DNA of 64,000 nt, taken from Nocardioides soli (GTDB lineage Bacteria; Actinomycetota; Actinomycetes; Propionibacteriales; Nocardioidaceae). The translations under genes were made by a program, and so were the position numbers. Under the pieces are notes generated by a model that was given only the letters and a program-made list of their open reading frames with translations, did no database searches and was not told the DNA's origin. Positions 11,641-19,262 of this stretch are shown piece by piece. Location of the stretch: contig NZ_JACHWR010000001.1 of the NCBI RefSeq assembly GCF_014191495.1, forward strand, positions 1,240,001-1,304,000, in the 5' to 3' direction. Positions within the stretch are counted from its first letter, which is position 1, and every line of letters starts with the position of its first letter.

Positions 11641-13320
11641 GTGACCACCGCCGCGCCCCCCGAGCCTGCGGAGGAGCGTGTCGGACTCTCCCGTGACGCC
11701 GCCGGCCGGCCGGTCCCGTCGGCGTGGCGGCGCGCCCGGTCGCGGATCCGGGGCGAGGACCCGGTCGTCGGGTGGGCCGCCAGCATCGCGGTGGCGCTGC
11801 TGGCGCTGTTCCTGCGGCTGTGGCATCTCGGCCGGCCGCACGCGTTCGAGTTCGACGAGACCTACTACGCCAAGGACGCCTGGTCGCTGCTGCACTTCGG
11901 CTACGCCCGCGACTACGTCGACAAGGCCAACGATCGCATCCTCGACGGACAGACGACCGACCTGTGGAAGTCGACGCCGGAGATGGTCGTGCACCCCGAC
12001 GTCGGCAAGTGGCTGATCGCACTCGGCGAGAAGGCCTTCGGGATGGACCCCTTCGGCTGGCGGGTCTCCGCGGCCGTCGTGGGCGCCCTCATGGTGCTGG
12101 TGATGTGCCGGCTGGCCCGCCGGCTCACCGGATCCACGCTCCTGGGCTGCGTCGCCGGCCTGCTGCTGTGCTTCGACGGCCTGCACTTCGTGCTGTCCCG
12201 GCTGGCGCTGCTCGACATCTTCGTCGCGTTCTTCATCCTCTGTGGTGTCCACTGCCTGGTGGCCGACCGCGACTGGCACCGCGCCCGGATGGCCCGCCTG
12301 GTGCCGGACCAGGTCTCCGACGGCCGGTCCTGGGGGCCGGTGCGCGGGCTGCTGCTGCGGCCGTGGCTGCTGCTCGGCGGCGTGTGCTGGGGACTCGCGG
12401 TGGGCTCGAAGTGGGAGGCGCTCTACCCCCTCGCGGCGTTCGGCCTCCTCGTCTGGCTGTGGTCGGCCGGCGCGCGCCGCTCCTTCGGCGTCCGGTGGGC
12501 CGTGCTGCGCTCCGCGGTGGTCGACGGGATCCCGGCGTTCGTGCAGCTCGTCCTGGTGGCCCTGGTCGTCTACGTCGCGAGCTGGACCGGCTGGCTGGTC
12601 AACGCCCAGGCCTACGAGCAGCACCTCTCCGCCACCCAGTACACCCACTACGACGGCGGCCAGGACTGGCCGACCCGCACCGAGCCCGACGCCTCCGGCC
12701 TGGGCGAGGTGACCCAGTCGCTGCGGTCGCTCTGGTACTACCACCAGGACGTCTACGCCTTTCACACCCACTTCCTCAACGACAGCACGCACACCTACGC
12801 CTCCAACCCGGCCGGCTGGCTGCTGCTCAACCGGCCGGTCGGCGTCGCCGCCGACACCGACATCCAGCCGGGCACCCAGGGCTGTGCCGCGCCGGCCGGG
12901 AGCGACTGCCTGCGCCAGGTGCTGCTGCTCGGCACGCCCGCGATCTGGTGGGCCGGCTGCCTGGCGATCCTCTACGCGCTGGCGATGTGGGTCGGCGCCC
13001 GCGACTGGCGCTTCGGGCTGGCGGTGGTCGGCGTGGCCTCCACCTGGCTGCCCTGGCTGCAGTACGACGACCGGCCGATCTTCTCCTTCTACGCCGTCAT
13101 CACGCTGCCGTTCCTGGTGCTGGCGCTGACGCTCGCCATCGGGCGACTGCTCGGCACCTCGGCCGCGCCGAGCGGGCGGCGGACGGCCGGCGTCGTGGTG
13201 TCCGGCGCCTTCCTCGTGCTCGTGCTGCTGAACTTCGCCTGGTTCTGGCCGATCTGGACCAACCAGCTCCTGACCCACGGCGAGTGGTTGGACCGGATCT
13301 GGTTCACCCGCTGGATCTGA
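11641..13320 (+). CDS. dolichyl-phosphate-mannose-protein mannosyltransferase family (GT39)
   Basis: Integral-membrane glycosyltransferase of 559 residues that transfers mannose from polyprenyl-phosphate mannose to secreted proteins at the outer face of the membrane, coupled in actinobacteria to Sec export. The first extracellular loop contains HAFEFDETYYAKD with the conserved Asp-Glu pair (D72, E73). Many hydrophobic helices follow (for example IAVALLALFLRLW, LGCVAGLLLCFDGLHF, VVVSGAFLVLVLLNFAWFW). GTG 11641 is taken because it directly follows a -10 box and clears rsmI. The many secreted proteins of this window are plausible clients, but that is inference. Confidence 0.92.
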   Translation: MTTAAPPEPAEERVGLSRDAAGRPVPSAWRRARSRIRGEDPVVGWAASIAVALLALFLRLWHLGRPHAFEFDETYYAKDAWSLLHFGYARDYVDKANDRILDGQTTDLWKSTPEMVVHPDVGKWLIALGEKAFGMDPFGWRVSAAVVGALMVLVMCRLARRLTGSTLLGCVAGLLLCFDGLHFVLSRLALLDIFVAFFILCGVHCLVADRDWHRARMARLVPDQVSDGRSWGPVRGLLLRPWLLLGGVCWGLAVGSKWEALYPLAAFGLLVWLWSAGARRSFGVRWAVLRSAVVDGIPAFVQLVLVALVVYVASWTGWLVNAQAYEQHLSATQYTHYDGGQDWPTRTEPDASGLGEVTQSLRSLWYYHQDVYAFHTHFLNDSTHTYASNPAGWLLLNRPVGVAADTDIQPGTQGCAAPAGSDCLRQVLLLGTPAIWWAGCLAILYALAMWVGARDWRFGLAVVGVASTWLPWLQYDDRPIFSFYAVITLPFLVLALTLAIGRLLGTSAAPSGRRTAGVVVSGAFLVLVLLNFAWFWPIWTNQLLTHGEWLDRIWFTRWI

Positions 13321-13354
13321 CCCCACCGAGCTGCCGACCTGCCAGCATGTGCGC

Positions 13355-13771
13355 GTGACCTCGTGGCAACCCGGGTGGGAAGACTTCCCGCCGTCGCTCC
13401 TGGAGTTCTGGACCGAGCGACACCTGTGCACCCTGACCACCCTGCGCGCCGACGGGCGACCGCACGTCGTACCGGTCGGGGTCGCGCTCGACCTCGACGA
13501 GCGCTGCGCCTGGGTGATCACCTCCGGCACCTCGCGCAAGGCGCTCCAGACGGCGGCCGACCCCCGCGTCGCGGCCTGCCAGGTCGACGGCGCCCGCTGG
13601 TCGACGCTCGAGGGCCGGGCGCAGGTCCGCACCGACGAGGCGGCGGTGCGGCGGGCCGAGGAGCGGTACGCCGCGCGCTACCGCGTCCCGCGGCCGAACC
13701 CGGCTCGGGTCGCGCTCCGGATCGAGGTGGAGCGCTTCCTGATCTCACCGGCATTCGCCGAGCCCGCGTGA
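13355..13771 (+). CDS. PPOX-class F420-dependent oxidoreductase family protein
   Basis: A 138-residue split-barrel flavin/deazaflavin-binding protein. The segment CTLTTLRADGRPHVVPVGVALDLDERCAWVITSGTSRKA matches the pyridoxamine-5'-phosphate-oxidase-like fold used in actinobacteria for F420 or FMN. Its substrate cannot be told from sequence. GTG 13355 (VTSWQPGWEDF) follows CAGCAT by 6 nt and may be leaderless; GTG 13349 would add two residues. It lies 34 nt after the mannosyltransferase gene. Confidence 0.82.
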   Translation: MTSWQPGWEDFPPSLLEFWTERHLCTLTTLRADGRPHVVPVGVALDLDERCAWVITSGTSRKALQTAADPRVAACQVDGARWSTLEGRAQVRTDEAAVRRAEERYAARYRVPRPNPARVALRIEVERFLISPAFAEPA

Positions 13772-13818
13772 CGGGGTCGGTTTCGGACGACGCGCCACGG
13801 GATGTCAGGCTTGGCGCC

Positions 13819-14106
13819 ATGTCCGCCCAGACCCCCGCGCCCGCGCCCCACGGCGGCGACGAGCTCAGCGATCTCGACCGCGAGATCCTCGCGTTCGAGA
13901 GCGACTGGGTCTCGCACGCCGGCGCGAAGGACGAGGCGGTCCGCGAGCGCTTCGCCCTGACGCCGACCGGCTACCACCAGCTGCTCAACCGGCTGATCGA
14001 CCTGCCCGCCGCCGAGGCCCACGCGCCGCGGCTGGTGCGCCGGCTCCGGCGCCGCCGCGCCGCACGCCAGGAGCAGCGCAGCGCCCGGCGGCTCGCCTCC
14101 GGCTGA
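13819..14106 (+). CDS. DUF3263 family protein
   Basis: A 95-residue protein matching a small actinobacterial family of unknown function. The core LSDLDREILAFESDWV...GYHQLLNRLIDLPAAEA and the Arg-rich tail RLVRRLRRRRAARQEQRSARRL are characteristic; the helix-turn-helix look suggests DNA binding, which is unproven. ATG 13819 lies 7 nt after CAGGCT, so translation is probably leaderless. The gene ends 27 nt from a convergent gene. Confidence 0.85.
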   Translation: MSAQTPAPAPHGGDELSDLDREILAFESDWVSHAGAKDEAVRERFALTPTGYHQLLNRLIDLPAAEAHAPRLVRRLRRRRAARQEQRSARRLASG

Positions 14107-14133
14107 CCGGGGCGAGCGCCGTACGCCGGCGGG

Positions 14134-15378
14134 TCAGGACCTGTTCGCCTCGATCACGCCGCGGACCTTCTCCGCCCCCGGGATCGGGACCATGTTGACC
14201 GGATCGACGATCTCGAGGGTGTAGTACTCCTCGTCCTCGGTCTGGCCGTCGCGGTTGATCTTCACGTAGATCGTGCGGGAGCCGGGGAGGAACGACGTGG
14301 GGTCGATGTAGAAGTCCGCGCCCTCGGTCGCCGTGCTCTCCGCGGCGTTCACGCGCACGGTGGCGTAGCCGTGCGAGAAGTCGCCGACCAGCGGGATCTC
14401 CACGAACTTGCCGGCCTTCTTGGTGTACTCGTTGCGCACCGGCGGCGACTGGCCGAACCCGATCGAGCCGAGCGGCGCGACGTACGTCGGGTCGGGGGGC
14501 GGCATCTGGTAGGTGCCGATCGCGGGCCGGTGGTCGGAGCCCTTGACGTTGGTCAGGATCTGGGTGCTGACCGGCGCGCCGGAGTTCCAGATCTGGTCGA
14601 TCAGCGCATTGCTGTGAGTGCCGTACTTCTTCGAGAGCAGTGGGCTCTTCTCCCAGACGGACTTGAAGCCGATCTTCTTGAACTGCTTGACCGGCAGCTG
14701 CTTCTTGCCCGCCCGGATGTCCTCCTTGTAGCCGGCGTTGAAGTCGCCCAGGACGAAGACCTCGTCGCTCGCGCTCCGCTCGGCGCGGGCGGTCTTGACC
14801 AGCGTGCGCAGCTGCTTCAGGTAGAGCTTCTTCGCCTGCGGGCGGCCCGGGACGAACTTGCCGCCCTTCACGGTGCCGGTGAGCAGGTGGACGTTGATGA
14901 AGCTGAGCTGGTGGCCGCTCGCCCGGTGGAAGAGGCGCACCACCGTCGCCCAGTTGGGGGTCTTGGCCTCCTCGCCGCCGCCGTTGCGTCCCTCGATCCG
15001 GTGCGGGTCGGAGAGCTTGACGCCGCTGCCGGAGACGAAGTCGAGCTGGCGACGGTCCCAGATGATCGGGTTCTGCTGCAGCTGCGGCGGCCGGTAGTAG
15101 CCCCAGTTGTAGTCGGCGATGAGCCACTTGTTCTTGTCGTTCATGCCGACCTCCTGGAGACCGAGCACGTCGACCGACGGCTTCACCTGGGTGACGACGT
15201 TCTTGAAGGTGTCGACCGTGGCCCGGGAGATCACGTTGTACGTGCCGATCCGCACCTGGAGCGGGTCCGCCTTGCGCGCGTGCCCGGGAGCGGGCGCGGC
15301 GGTCGAGGCGGACGTCGCGGCGAGAGCGGACAGCGCCAGGGCGGCAGCGGTCAGGACTCGGGTGGCGGCACGGTGCAC
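14134..15378 (-). CDS. secreted endonuclease/exonuclease/phosphatase-fold protein with Calx-beta domain
   Basis: A 414-residue exported protein. A signal peptide (residues 1-27, ending near STAAPAP) is followed by an EEP-superfamily domain: RIGTYNV, DVLGLQEVG with the metal-binding Glu, FINVHLL, VLGDFNAGY and GSDHRPAIG, the usual catalytic Asn, Asp and His residues of DNase I-like enzymes. The C-terminal 115 residues look like a calcium-binding Calx-beta domain (VRVNAAESTATEGADF, TIYVKINRDGQTEDEEYYTLEI). Substrate may be nucleic acid, phosphoinositide or another phosphodiester. GGGAGA lies upstream of ATG 15378 at a long spacing. Confidence 0.85.
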   Translation of the reverse strand: MHRAATRVLTAAALALSALAATSASTAAPAPGHARKADPLQVRIGTYNVISRATVDTFKNVVTQVKPSVDVLGLQEVGMNDKNKWLIADYNWGYYRPPQLQQNPIIWDRRQLDFVSGSGVKLSDPHRIEGRNGGGEEAKTPNWATVVRLFHRASGHQLSFINVHLLTGTVKGGKFVPGRPQAKKLYLKQLRTLVKTARAERSASDEVFVLGDFNAGYKEDIRAGKKQLPVKQFKKIGFKSVWEKSPLLSKKYGTHSNALIDQIWNSGAPVSTQILTNVKGSDHRPAIGTYQMPPPDPTYVAPLGSIGFGQSPPVRNEYTKKAGKFVEIPLVGDFSHGYATVRVNAAESTATEGADFYIDPTSFLPGSRTIYVKINRDGQTEDEEYYTLEIVDPVNMVPIPGAEKVRGVIEANRS

Positions 15379-15425
15379 GAAGGATCTCCCTCAAATTGGG
15401 TACGTCACAGGGTACGGAGGAGACA

Positions 15426-15473
15426 CCCGGTTCGCGGAAATCCGGACGGGCCCGTCCCGAATGGCGAACCGGG
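15426..15473. repeat. inverted repeat upstream of the nuclease-fold gene
   Basis: CCCGGTTCGC (15426-15435) and GCGAACCGGG (15464-15473) are perfect 10-bp arms enclosing 28 nt that contain a second palindrome, GGACGGGCCCGTCC. It shares bases with the terminator stem at 15471-15506. It may be a cruciform, part of the terminator region or a protein site. Confidence 0.45.
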
Positions 15474-15506
15474 CGGCGGCACCGCGATGACGAGGTGCCG
15501 CCGCCC
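15471..15506 (-). terminator. hairpin terminator after the PepSY gene
   Basis: GGGCGGCGGCACC and GGTGCCGCCGCCC form a perfect 13-bp stem with a 10-nt loop, starting 23 nt after the stop of the minus-strand PepSY gene. Confidence 0.65.
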
Positions 15507-15528
15507 GGCGCGCTGCGACCGTCGCGGC

Positions 15529-16965
15529 TCAGGTGGTGCCGAACCACCGGCTCAGCGCCGGCACCCGGCGCAGCACCAGCTGGTCGAGCACCAGGATGAC
15601 GAGCAGCGAGATCCCGAAGAACGGCAGGAACACCCCGAGCGCGACCAGCAGCACCACGAGCGCCGGGGTGCTCCGGACCGGCAGCCGACCGCGCGGTGCG
15701 CCCAGCGTGCCGCTGCCCCGCGGCCGGCGGCGCCACCACATCAGCGGGCCGCTGACGCACATGAAGACGATCGCCACGCACATCAGCGCGGCGCCCCAGA
15801 ACGACCACAGCCCGAGGCTGCGGCCCTCGTGCAGCCCGATGCCCTGGGCGACCACCTTCGCGAGCCGCGGGTAGTCGTCGAAGCCGTACGTCGAGACGAC
15901 CTCGCCGCCGTACCGGCCCACGTGCACGGTGCGCTCGTCCGACGGCGCGTCGAACGCGTAGCCGATCACCGAGTACACCCCGCGCTCGTCGTCGGCCGCC
16001 GGCAGCGCCACCGTCATCGGGTGCCGCAGGCCGGCCAGGCCGGCGACCAGGACCGCGGTGTCGACGTTCGCGACGCTGCGCGCGGCGCCGTGCTCGGGTG
16101 CCGGGGAGGTCGGCACCTCGGACTGCTGCTGGGCCCACGGGATGTCCTGCGTGTGACTGTGCGGCAGCGACTCGTCGAGCGTGGAGATCGGGCTGCTGAT
16201 CGCGCCGTGGTCCATGCTCCACATGGACGTGCCCCGCTGGCTGGCGAGGGTCTGCACCTTCGCGCCCCAGAAGTCCGTCCAGGGCAGGCCGCTGACCAGC
16301 AGCATCAGCAGGCCTACGCCGACTCCCGCCCCGACCAGGCCGTGCCGCCAGCGCAGCCGGGCACCCGCGCGGCCGGCCGACCGCGCCCGGCGCCGGGCCC
16401 GCCAGCCGCGCACGAACAGGTAGTAGCCGGTGAGCGCCATCACGAGCGCCCAGCAGGCGGCGAGCTCGATGACGTAGCCGCCCCACCTGCTCCCGGTCAT
16501 CAGGTCGGCGTGCAGCCGGATCGCCGTGCCCGAGAGCGTCGTGTCGGGATCCATCGAGCCGAGCACGTCGGGGCCGTAGGGGCTGACGTAGACGTCGCGT
16601 GCCTCCCCCTCGGCGGTCTGGATCGAGACGATCGTCGGACGGTCCGCGCTGCGCGGCTCGGCCAGCGAGACCGCGGTCGAGCCGGGGTACGCCGACTCCA
16701 CGACCGCGAGCTGCTGCAGGTAGGGCTGCGCGACCGCCCCCTGCGGGGCGTCGACCTTCATCAGGTCGGGGTGCAGCAGCGGTTCGAGCTGGAACCGGAA
16801 CAGGTAGATCAGGCCGGTCACCGCGAGCAGCAGCAGCACGGGGACGACCACGAAGCTGGCGAAGAAGTGCCAGCGCCACACGGCGCGGAACCATCCGCCG
16901 CCGGAAGGTCTGGGCCGCCCGGGCGGGTCGGCCGGATCGCGCCGGGGCGCGAGGACGTCGGTCAT
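15529..16965 (-). CDS. PepSY-associated membrane protein
   Basis: A 478-residue membrane protein of the PepSY/TM-helix family. The N-terminal segment WFRAVWRWHFFASFVVVPVLLLLAVTG is the characteristic first helix with a conserved His. Further helices occur near IELAACWALVMALTGYYLF, WRHGLVGAGVGVGLLMLLV and in two C-terminal hydrophobic segments. Between them are extracytoplasmic PepSY-like regions (VAQPYLQQLAVVESAYPGST). The family is linked to iron-siderophore reduction or copper handling in other bacteria, but the role here is unknown. ATG 16965 has GGAGAG nearby. The next gene upstream on the same strand encodes a small membrane protein. Confidence 0.82.
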   Translation of the reverse strand: MTDVLAPRRDPADPPGRPRPSGGGWFRAVWRWHFFASFVVVPVLLLLAVTGLIYLFRFQLEPLLHPDLMKVDAPQGAVAQPYLQQLAVVESAYPGSTAVSLAEPRSADRPTIVSIQTAEGEARDVYVSPYGPDVLGSMDPDTTLSGTAIRLHADLMTGSRWGGYVIELAACWALVMALTGYYLFVRGWRARRRARSAGRAGARLRWRHGLVGAGVGVGLLMLLVSGLPWTDFWGAKVQTLASQRGTSMWSMDHGAISSPISTLDESLPHSHTQDIPWAQQQSEVPTSPAPEHGAARSVANVDTAVLVAGLAGLRHPMTVALPAADDERGVYSVIGYAFDAPSDERTVHVGRYGGEVVSTYGFDDYPRLAKVVAQGIGLHEGRSLGLWSFWGAALMCVAIVFMCVSGPLMWWRRRPRGSGTLGAPRGRLPVRSTPALVVLLVALGVFLPFFGISLLVILVLDQLVLRRVPALSRWFGTT

Positions 16966-17049
16966 GGGTCTCTCCTCGAAGCAGGTGGGCGCGCGGGTAC
17001 GCGCGCGCACGCCGGGACCTCGGACGGGTCCGGCGTGGGTGGTGTGCGA

Positions 17050-17742
17050 TCAGGCGGCGAGGAGAGGTGGGCCGCGACGGGAGTCGGGACGGACCAGCCA
17101 GACCGAGCGTGGCCCCGACGGGGCCCGCTCGGCGTCCACGGCGGTGACCCGCGGCGGGCCGAGGGCCGGTCGGAGCACCAGGACGGCCGCGAGCACCCGA
17201 CGCCCGGTCAGCGCGATCAGCGTCCAGAGGCAGCGCTCGCCGTACCCGAGCCACAGCCCGACCAGCGCGGCGGCCGCGAGGTGGGCGGCCATCATCGGCG
17301 CGTGGGCCGACAGGTCGGCGACGAGGTGGCCGACCGGCAGGCTGGGCGCGAGGCCGCCGGCCGCCTGGTCGGCGGCGCCGTCGTAGGCGTCCTGGAGCGA
17401 GCCGATGCGGCGACCGTCGACCACGGGGAGACTGCCCAGCGCACCGGCGCGGGGTGTCGTGCCACCGGCCCGGTCGCCGACGTGGCCGGCGGTGACGGTG
17501 AGCACGAGGTGGATCGCGGCCTGCCCGCCCACGAGCATCCCGGCCAACCGCAGCGGCGAGGCCCGGCGGTTGAGCATCGGTGCGCTGAGCACCACCGAGA
17601 GCACCAGCAGGCCGACGAGGAGCGCCGGCCCGGGCAGCAGGCCGTCGGCGGTGACGTGGCCGACGACGCCGAGGAAGAAGGCGACGACCCCGAGCAGGCC
17701 GGCGCGTGCCCACAGCACGGCCGCGTCCACCCTGGTCGCCAT
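17050..17742 (-). CDS. hypothetical multi-pass membrane protein
   Basis: I do not recognise a family. The 230-residue product has about five hydrophobic helices (AGLLGVVAFFLGVVGHVTADG, LLVGLLVLSVVLSAPML, LAGMLVGGQAAIHLVLTVTAGH, MMAAHLAAAALVGLWLGYG, RVLAAVLVL) and several His residues within or beside them, which could bind metal or heme. It is 84 nt upstream of the PepSY gene on the same strand, so a shared role in metal or redox handling is plausible inference. ATG 17742 is the first clean start. Confidence 0.62.
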   Translation of the reverse strand: MATRVDAAVLWARAGLLGVVAFFLGVVGHVTADGLLPGPALLVGLLVLSVVLSAPMLNRRASPLRLAGMLVGGQAAIHLVLTVTAGHVGDRAGGTTPRAGALGSLPVVDGRRIGSLQDAYDGAADQAAGGLAPSLPVGHLVADLSAHAPMMAAHLAAAALVGLWLGYGERCLWTLIALTGRRVLAAVLVLRPALGPPRVTAVDAERAPSGPRSVWLVRPDSRRGPPLLAA

Positions 17743-17782
17743 GGCCAGCAGTGTCGCACGCTGCGGAGGAGCGAGGAGCCGA

Positions 17783-18289
17783 TCAGTCCGACTCGACGGG
17801 GGCGCCGTCCGCGGGCGGCCCCGCCCACGGGTCGGTGATCTCGCGCAGCCGCAGCAGCGTGCTCCGCAGCTCGTCGGCCGCGTCCGCGCCGAGGTGCCGA
17901 CGCCATTCGCCCTCGATCTGGTCCTGCACCCGACCGGCCACCTCGATCGCCGCCCGGCCGCGGGGCGCGATGGTCACGAGTCGGGCGCGGGCATCGGAGG
18001 GGTCGACGACGCGGGTGACGTAGCCCTGGGCCACGAGCTGGTCGACGAGGAAGCCGGCCGTCTGCTTGGTCACCTGCGCGGCGTCGGCCAGGGTCGTGAG
18101 CCGCGACCCCGCCGGGTCGATCCGCTGGAACACCCGGGCCTGGGAGAGCGTGATCGGGTAGCCGGCGGCGACGACCGCGTCGATGATGCGCTGCTCCAGG
18201 TGCCGGTAGGGCAGGAAGAGCAGGACGCCCAGGCTGATGCCCGGATCCTCGGCCGGCGGACGCGGCCCGGCGGTACGGCGTACGGCCAT
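17783..18289 (-). CDS. MarR family transcriptional regulator
   Basis: A 168-residue winged-helix repressor. The HTH region LTTLADAAQVTKQTAGFLVDQLVAQGYVTRVVDPSDARARLV is classic MarR, including the D-x-R of the wing. ATG 18289 is preferred because GGGGTG lies 7 nt upstream; ATG 18307 would add six residues. It is divergent from a mycothiol-type isomerase gene, and the shared promoter contains a perfect 8-bp inverted repeat (18330-18350) that is very likely its own operator. The ligand is unknown. Confidence 0.88.
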   Translation of the reverse strand: MAVRRTAGPRPPAEDPGISLGVLLFLPYRHLEQRIIDAVVAAGYPITLSQARVFQRIDPAGSRLTTLADAAQVTKQTAGFLVDQLVAQGYVTRVVDPSDARARLVTIAPRGRAAIEVAGRVQDQIEGEWRRHLGADAADELRSTLLRLREITDPWAGPPADGAPVESD

Positions 18290-18329
18290 CAGGTCACCCC
18301 TTGCCATGCGGCGATGCTCGCCGCACACT

Positions 18330-18350
18330 TTAGTCAGTCTCTCTGACTAA
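18330..18350. promoter_or_regulatory. MarR operator palindrome
   Basis: TTAGTCAG, five bases, CTGACTAA: a perfect 21-bp dyad between the divergent genes. It overlaps TAAAGT on the minus strand (18332-18327) and abuts TAATTT on the plus strand (18348-18353), both plausible -10 boxes, so binding would block both promoters. Confidence 0.75.
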
Positions 18351-18400
18351 TTTGAGCCCGGCTCGCCGGATCGGCGAGCCGATCGCGGGCGGGGGCAGGC

Positions 18401-19033
18401 ATGGACATCGAGACCCAGTGGACCCACATCGAGTCCGAACGGCGCAGCCTGGGCGAGCTCCTCGACGGCCTCGCGCCGGAGCAGTGGGAGGCCCCGTCGC
18501 TGTGCACGCAGTGGCGGGTCCGCGACGTCGCCGCGCACCTGACGATGACGACCTGCGGCATGCCCACCCTGGGCGCGACCCTGGGCGGCCTGGTCCGCGC
18601 CCGCGGTCGACTCTGGGACTTCGGCCGCGACGTCGCGGTCGACTGGGCCGCCCGGCCGACCGCCGAGATCGCGTGCACCCTGCGCGAGCGCGCGTCGTCG
18701 CGCTCCCTGCCGGCGGTCGCCCTGGCGCGCAACGTGCTGCTCGACGTCGTCATCCACGGCCAGGACATCACGATCCCGCTGGGCATCGAGCGGCCGGTGC
18801 CGACCGAGGCCGGCCTGGCCGTCTTCGAGCGCGTCTGGAGCATGGGCTGGCCCTTCCACGCCCGCCGGCGGCTCGGCGGGTGCACGCTCCGAGCGACCGA
18901 CGCCGACCTCAGCGTCGGCCGGGGTCCGTCGATCTCCGGGCCGCTCGCCGCGCTGATCCTGCTCGCGTCGGGGCGGGACGCGGCGGCGCTGGCGCGCCTC
19001 GACGGACCGGGGGTCGATCTGGTGCGGGCCTGA
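18401..19033 (+). CDS. maleylpyruvate isomerase family mycothiol-dependent enzyme
   Basis: A 210-residue DinB-fold protein. The N-terminal helix bundle has WTHIESERRSLGELLDGL and the family motif LCTQWRVRDVAAHLT with the metal-ligand His; a second His occurs in DVVIHGQDI. Family members bind zinc and use mycothiol as cofactor, or are uncharacterised transferases. It is divergent from the MarR gene and shares its operator, so it is probably the regulated target, perhaps in detoxification. ATG 18401 is preceded by only a weak purine-rich site. Confidence 0.82.
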   Translation: MDIETQWTHIESERRSLGELLDGLAPEQWEAPSLCTQWRVRDVAAHLTMTTCGMPTLGATLGGLVRARGRLWDFGRDVAVDWAARPTAEIACTLRERASSRSLPAVALARNVLLDVVIHGQDITIPLGIERPVPTEAGLAVFERVWSMGWPFHARRRLGGCTLRATDADLSVGRGPSISGPLAALILLASGRDAAALARLDGPGVDLVRA

Positions 19034-19078
19034 TCCGGCGGCGCGGTGTGGTGGACGCGTCGTGGGTACCGGGTCGGC

Positions 19079-19213
19079 ATGGATGCGTTCGGTCTGGTCG
19101 CGATGGTCGTGGTCACGGTGGGGGTCGTGGTGGCGATCCTGCTGTTCGAACGCCGTCGGGCCGAGGGGATCGAGCGCGATCTCACCGACGAGGCCAGGCG
19201 GAGACGGGAGTGA
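19079..19213 (+). CDS. small single-pass membrane protein, 44 residues
   Basis: A short open frame starting at ATG 19079. One hydrophobic helix of about 18 residues (LVAMVVVTVGVVVAILLF) is followed by a highly charged cytoplasmic tail (ERRRAEGIERDLTDEARRRR), fitting the inside-positive rule. No known family is recognised. It lies between the mycothiol-type enzyme and the amino-acid transporter. Codon composition looks like real coding sequence, but no strong ribosome site is seen, so the call is moderate. Confidence 0.5.
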   Translation: MDAFGLVAMVVVTVGVVVAILLFERRRAEGIERDLTDEARRRRE

Positions 19214-19262
19214 GCCCGTGCGCGCGGCGGGCCGGCGGTTCGCGACGCGGCGGCGCGGGTAG

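Noticed and set aside
11626-13632. 668-codon minus-strand frame
   Set aside because: It is the opposite strand of the mannosyltransferase gene, whose protein has clear family motifs and membrane helices.
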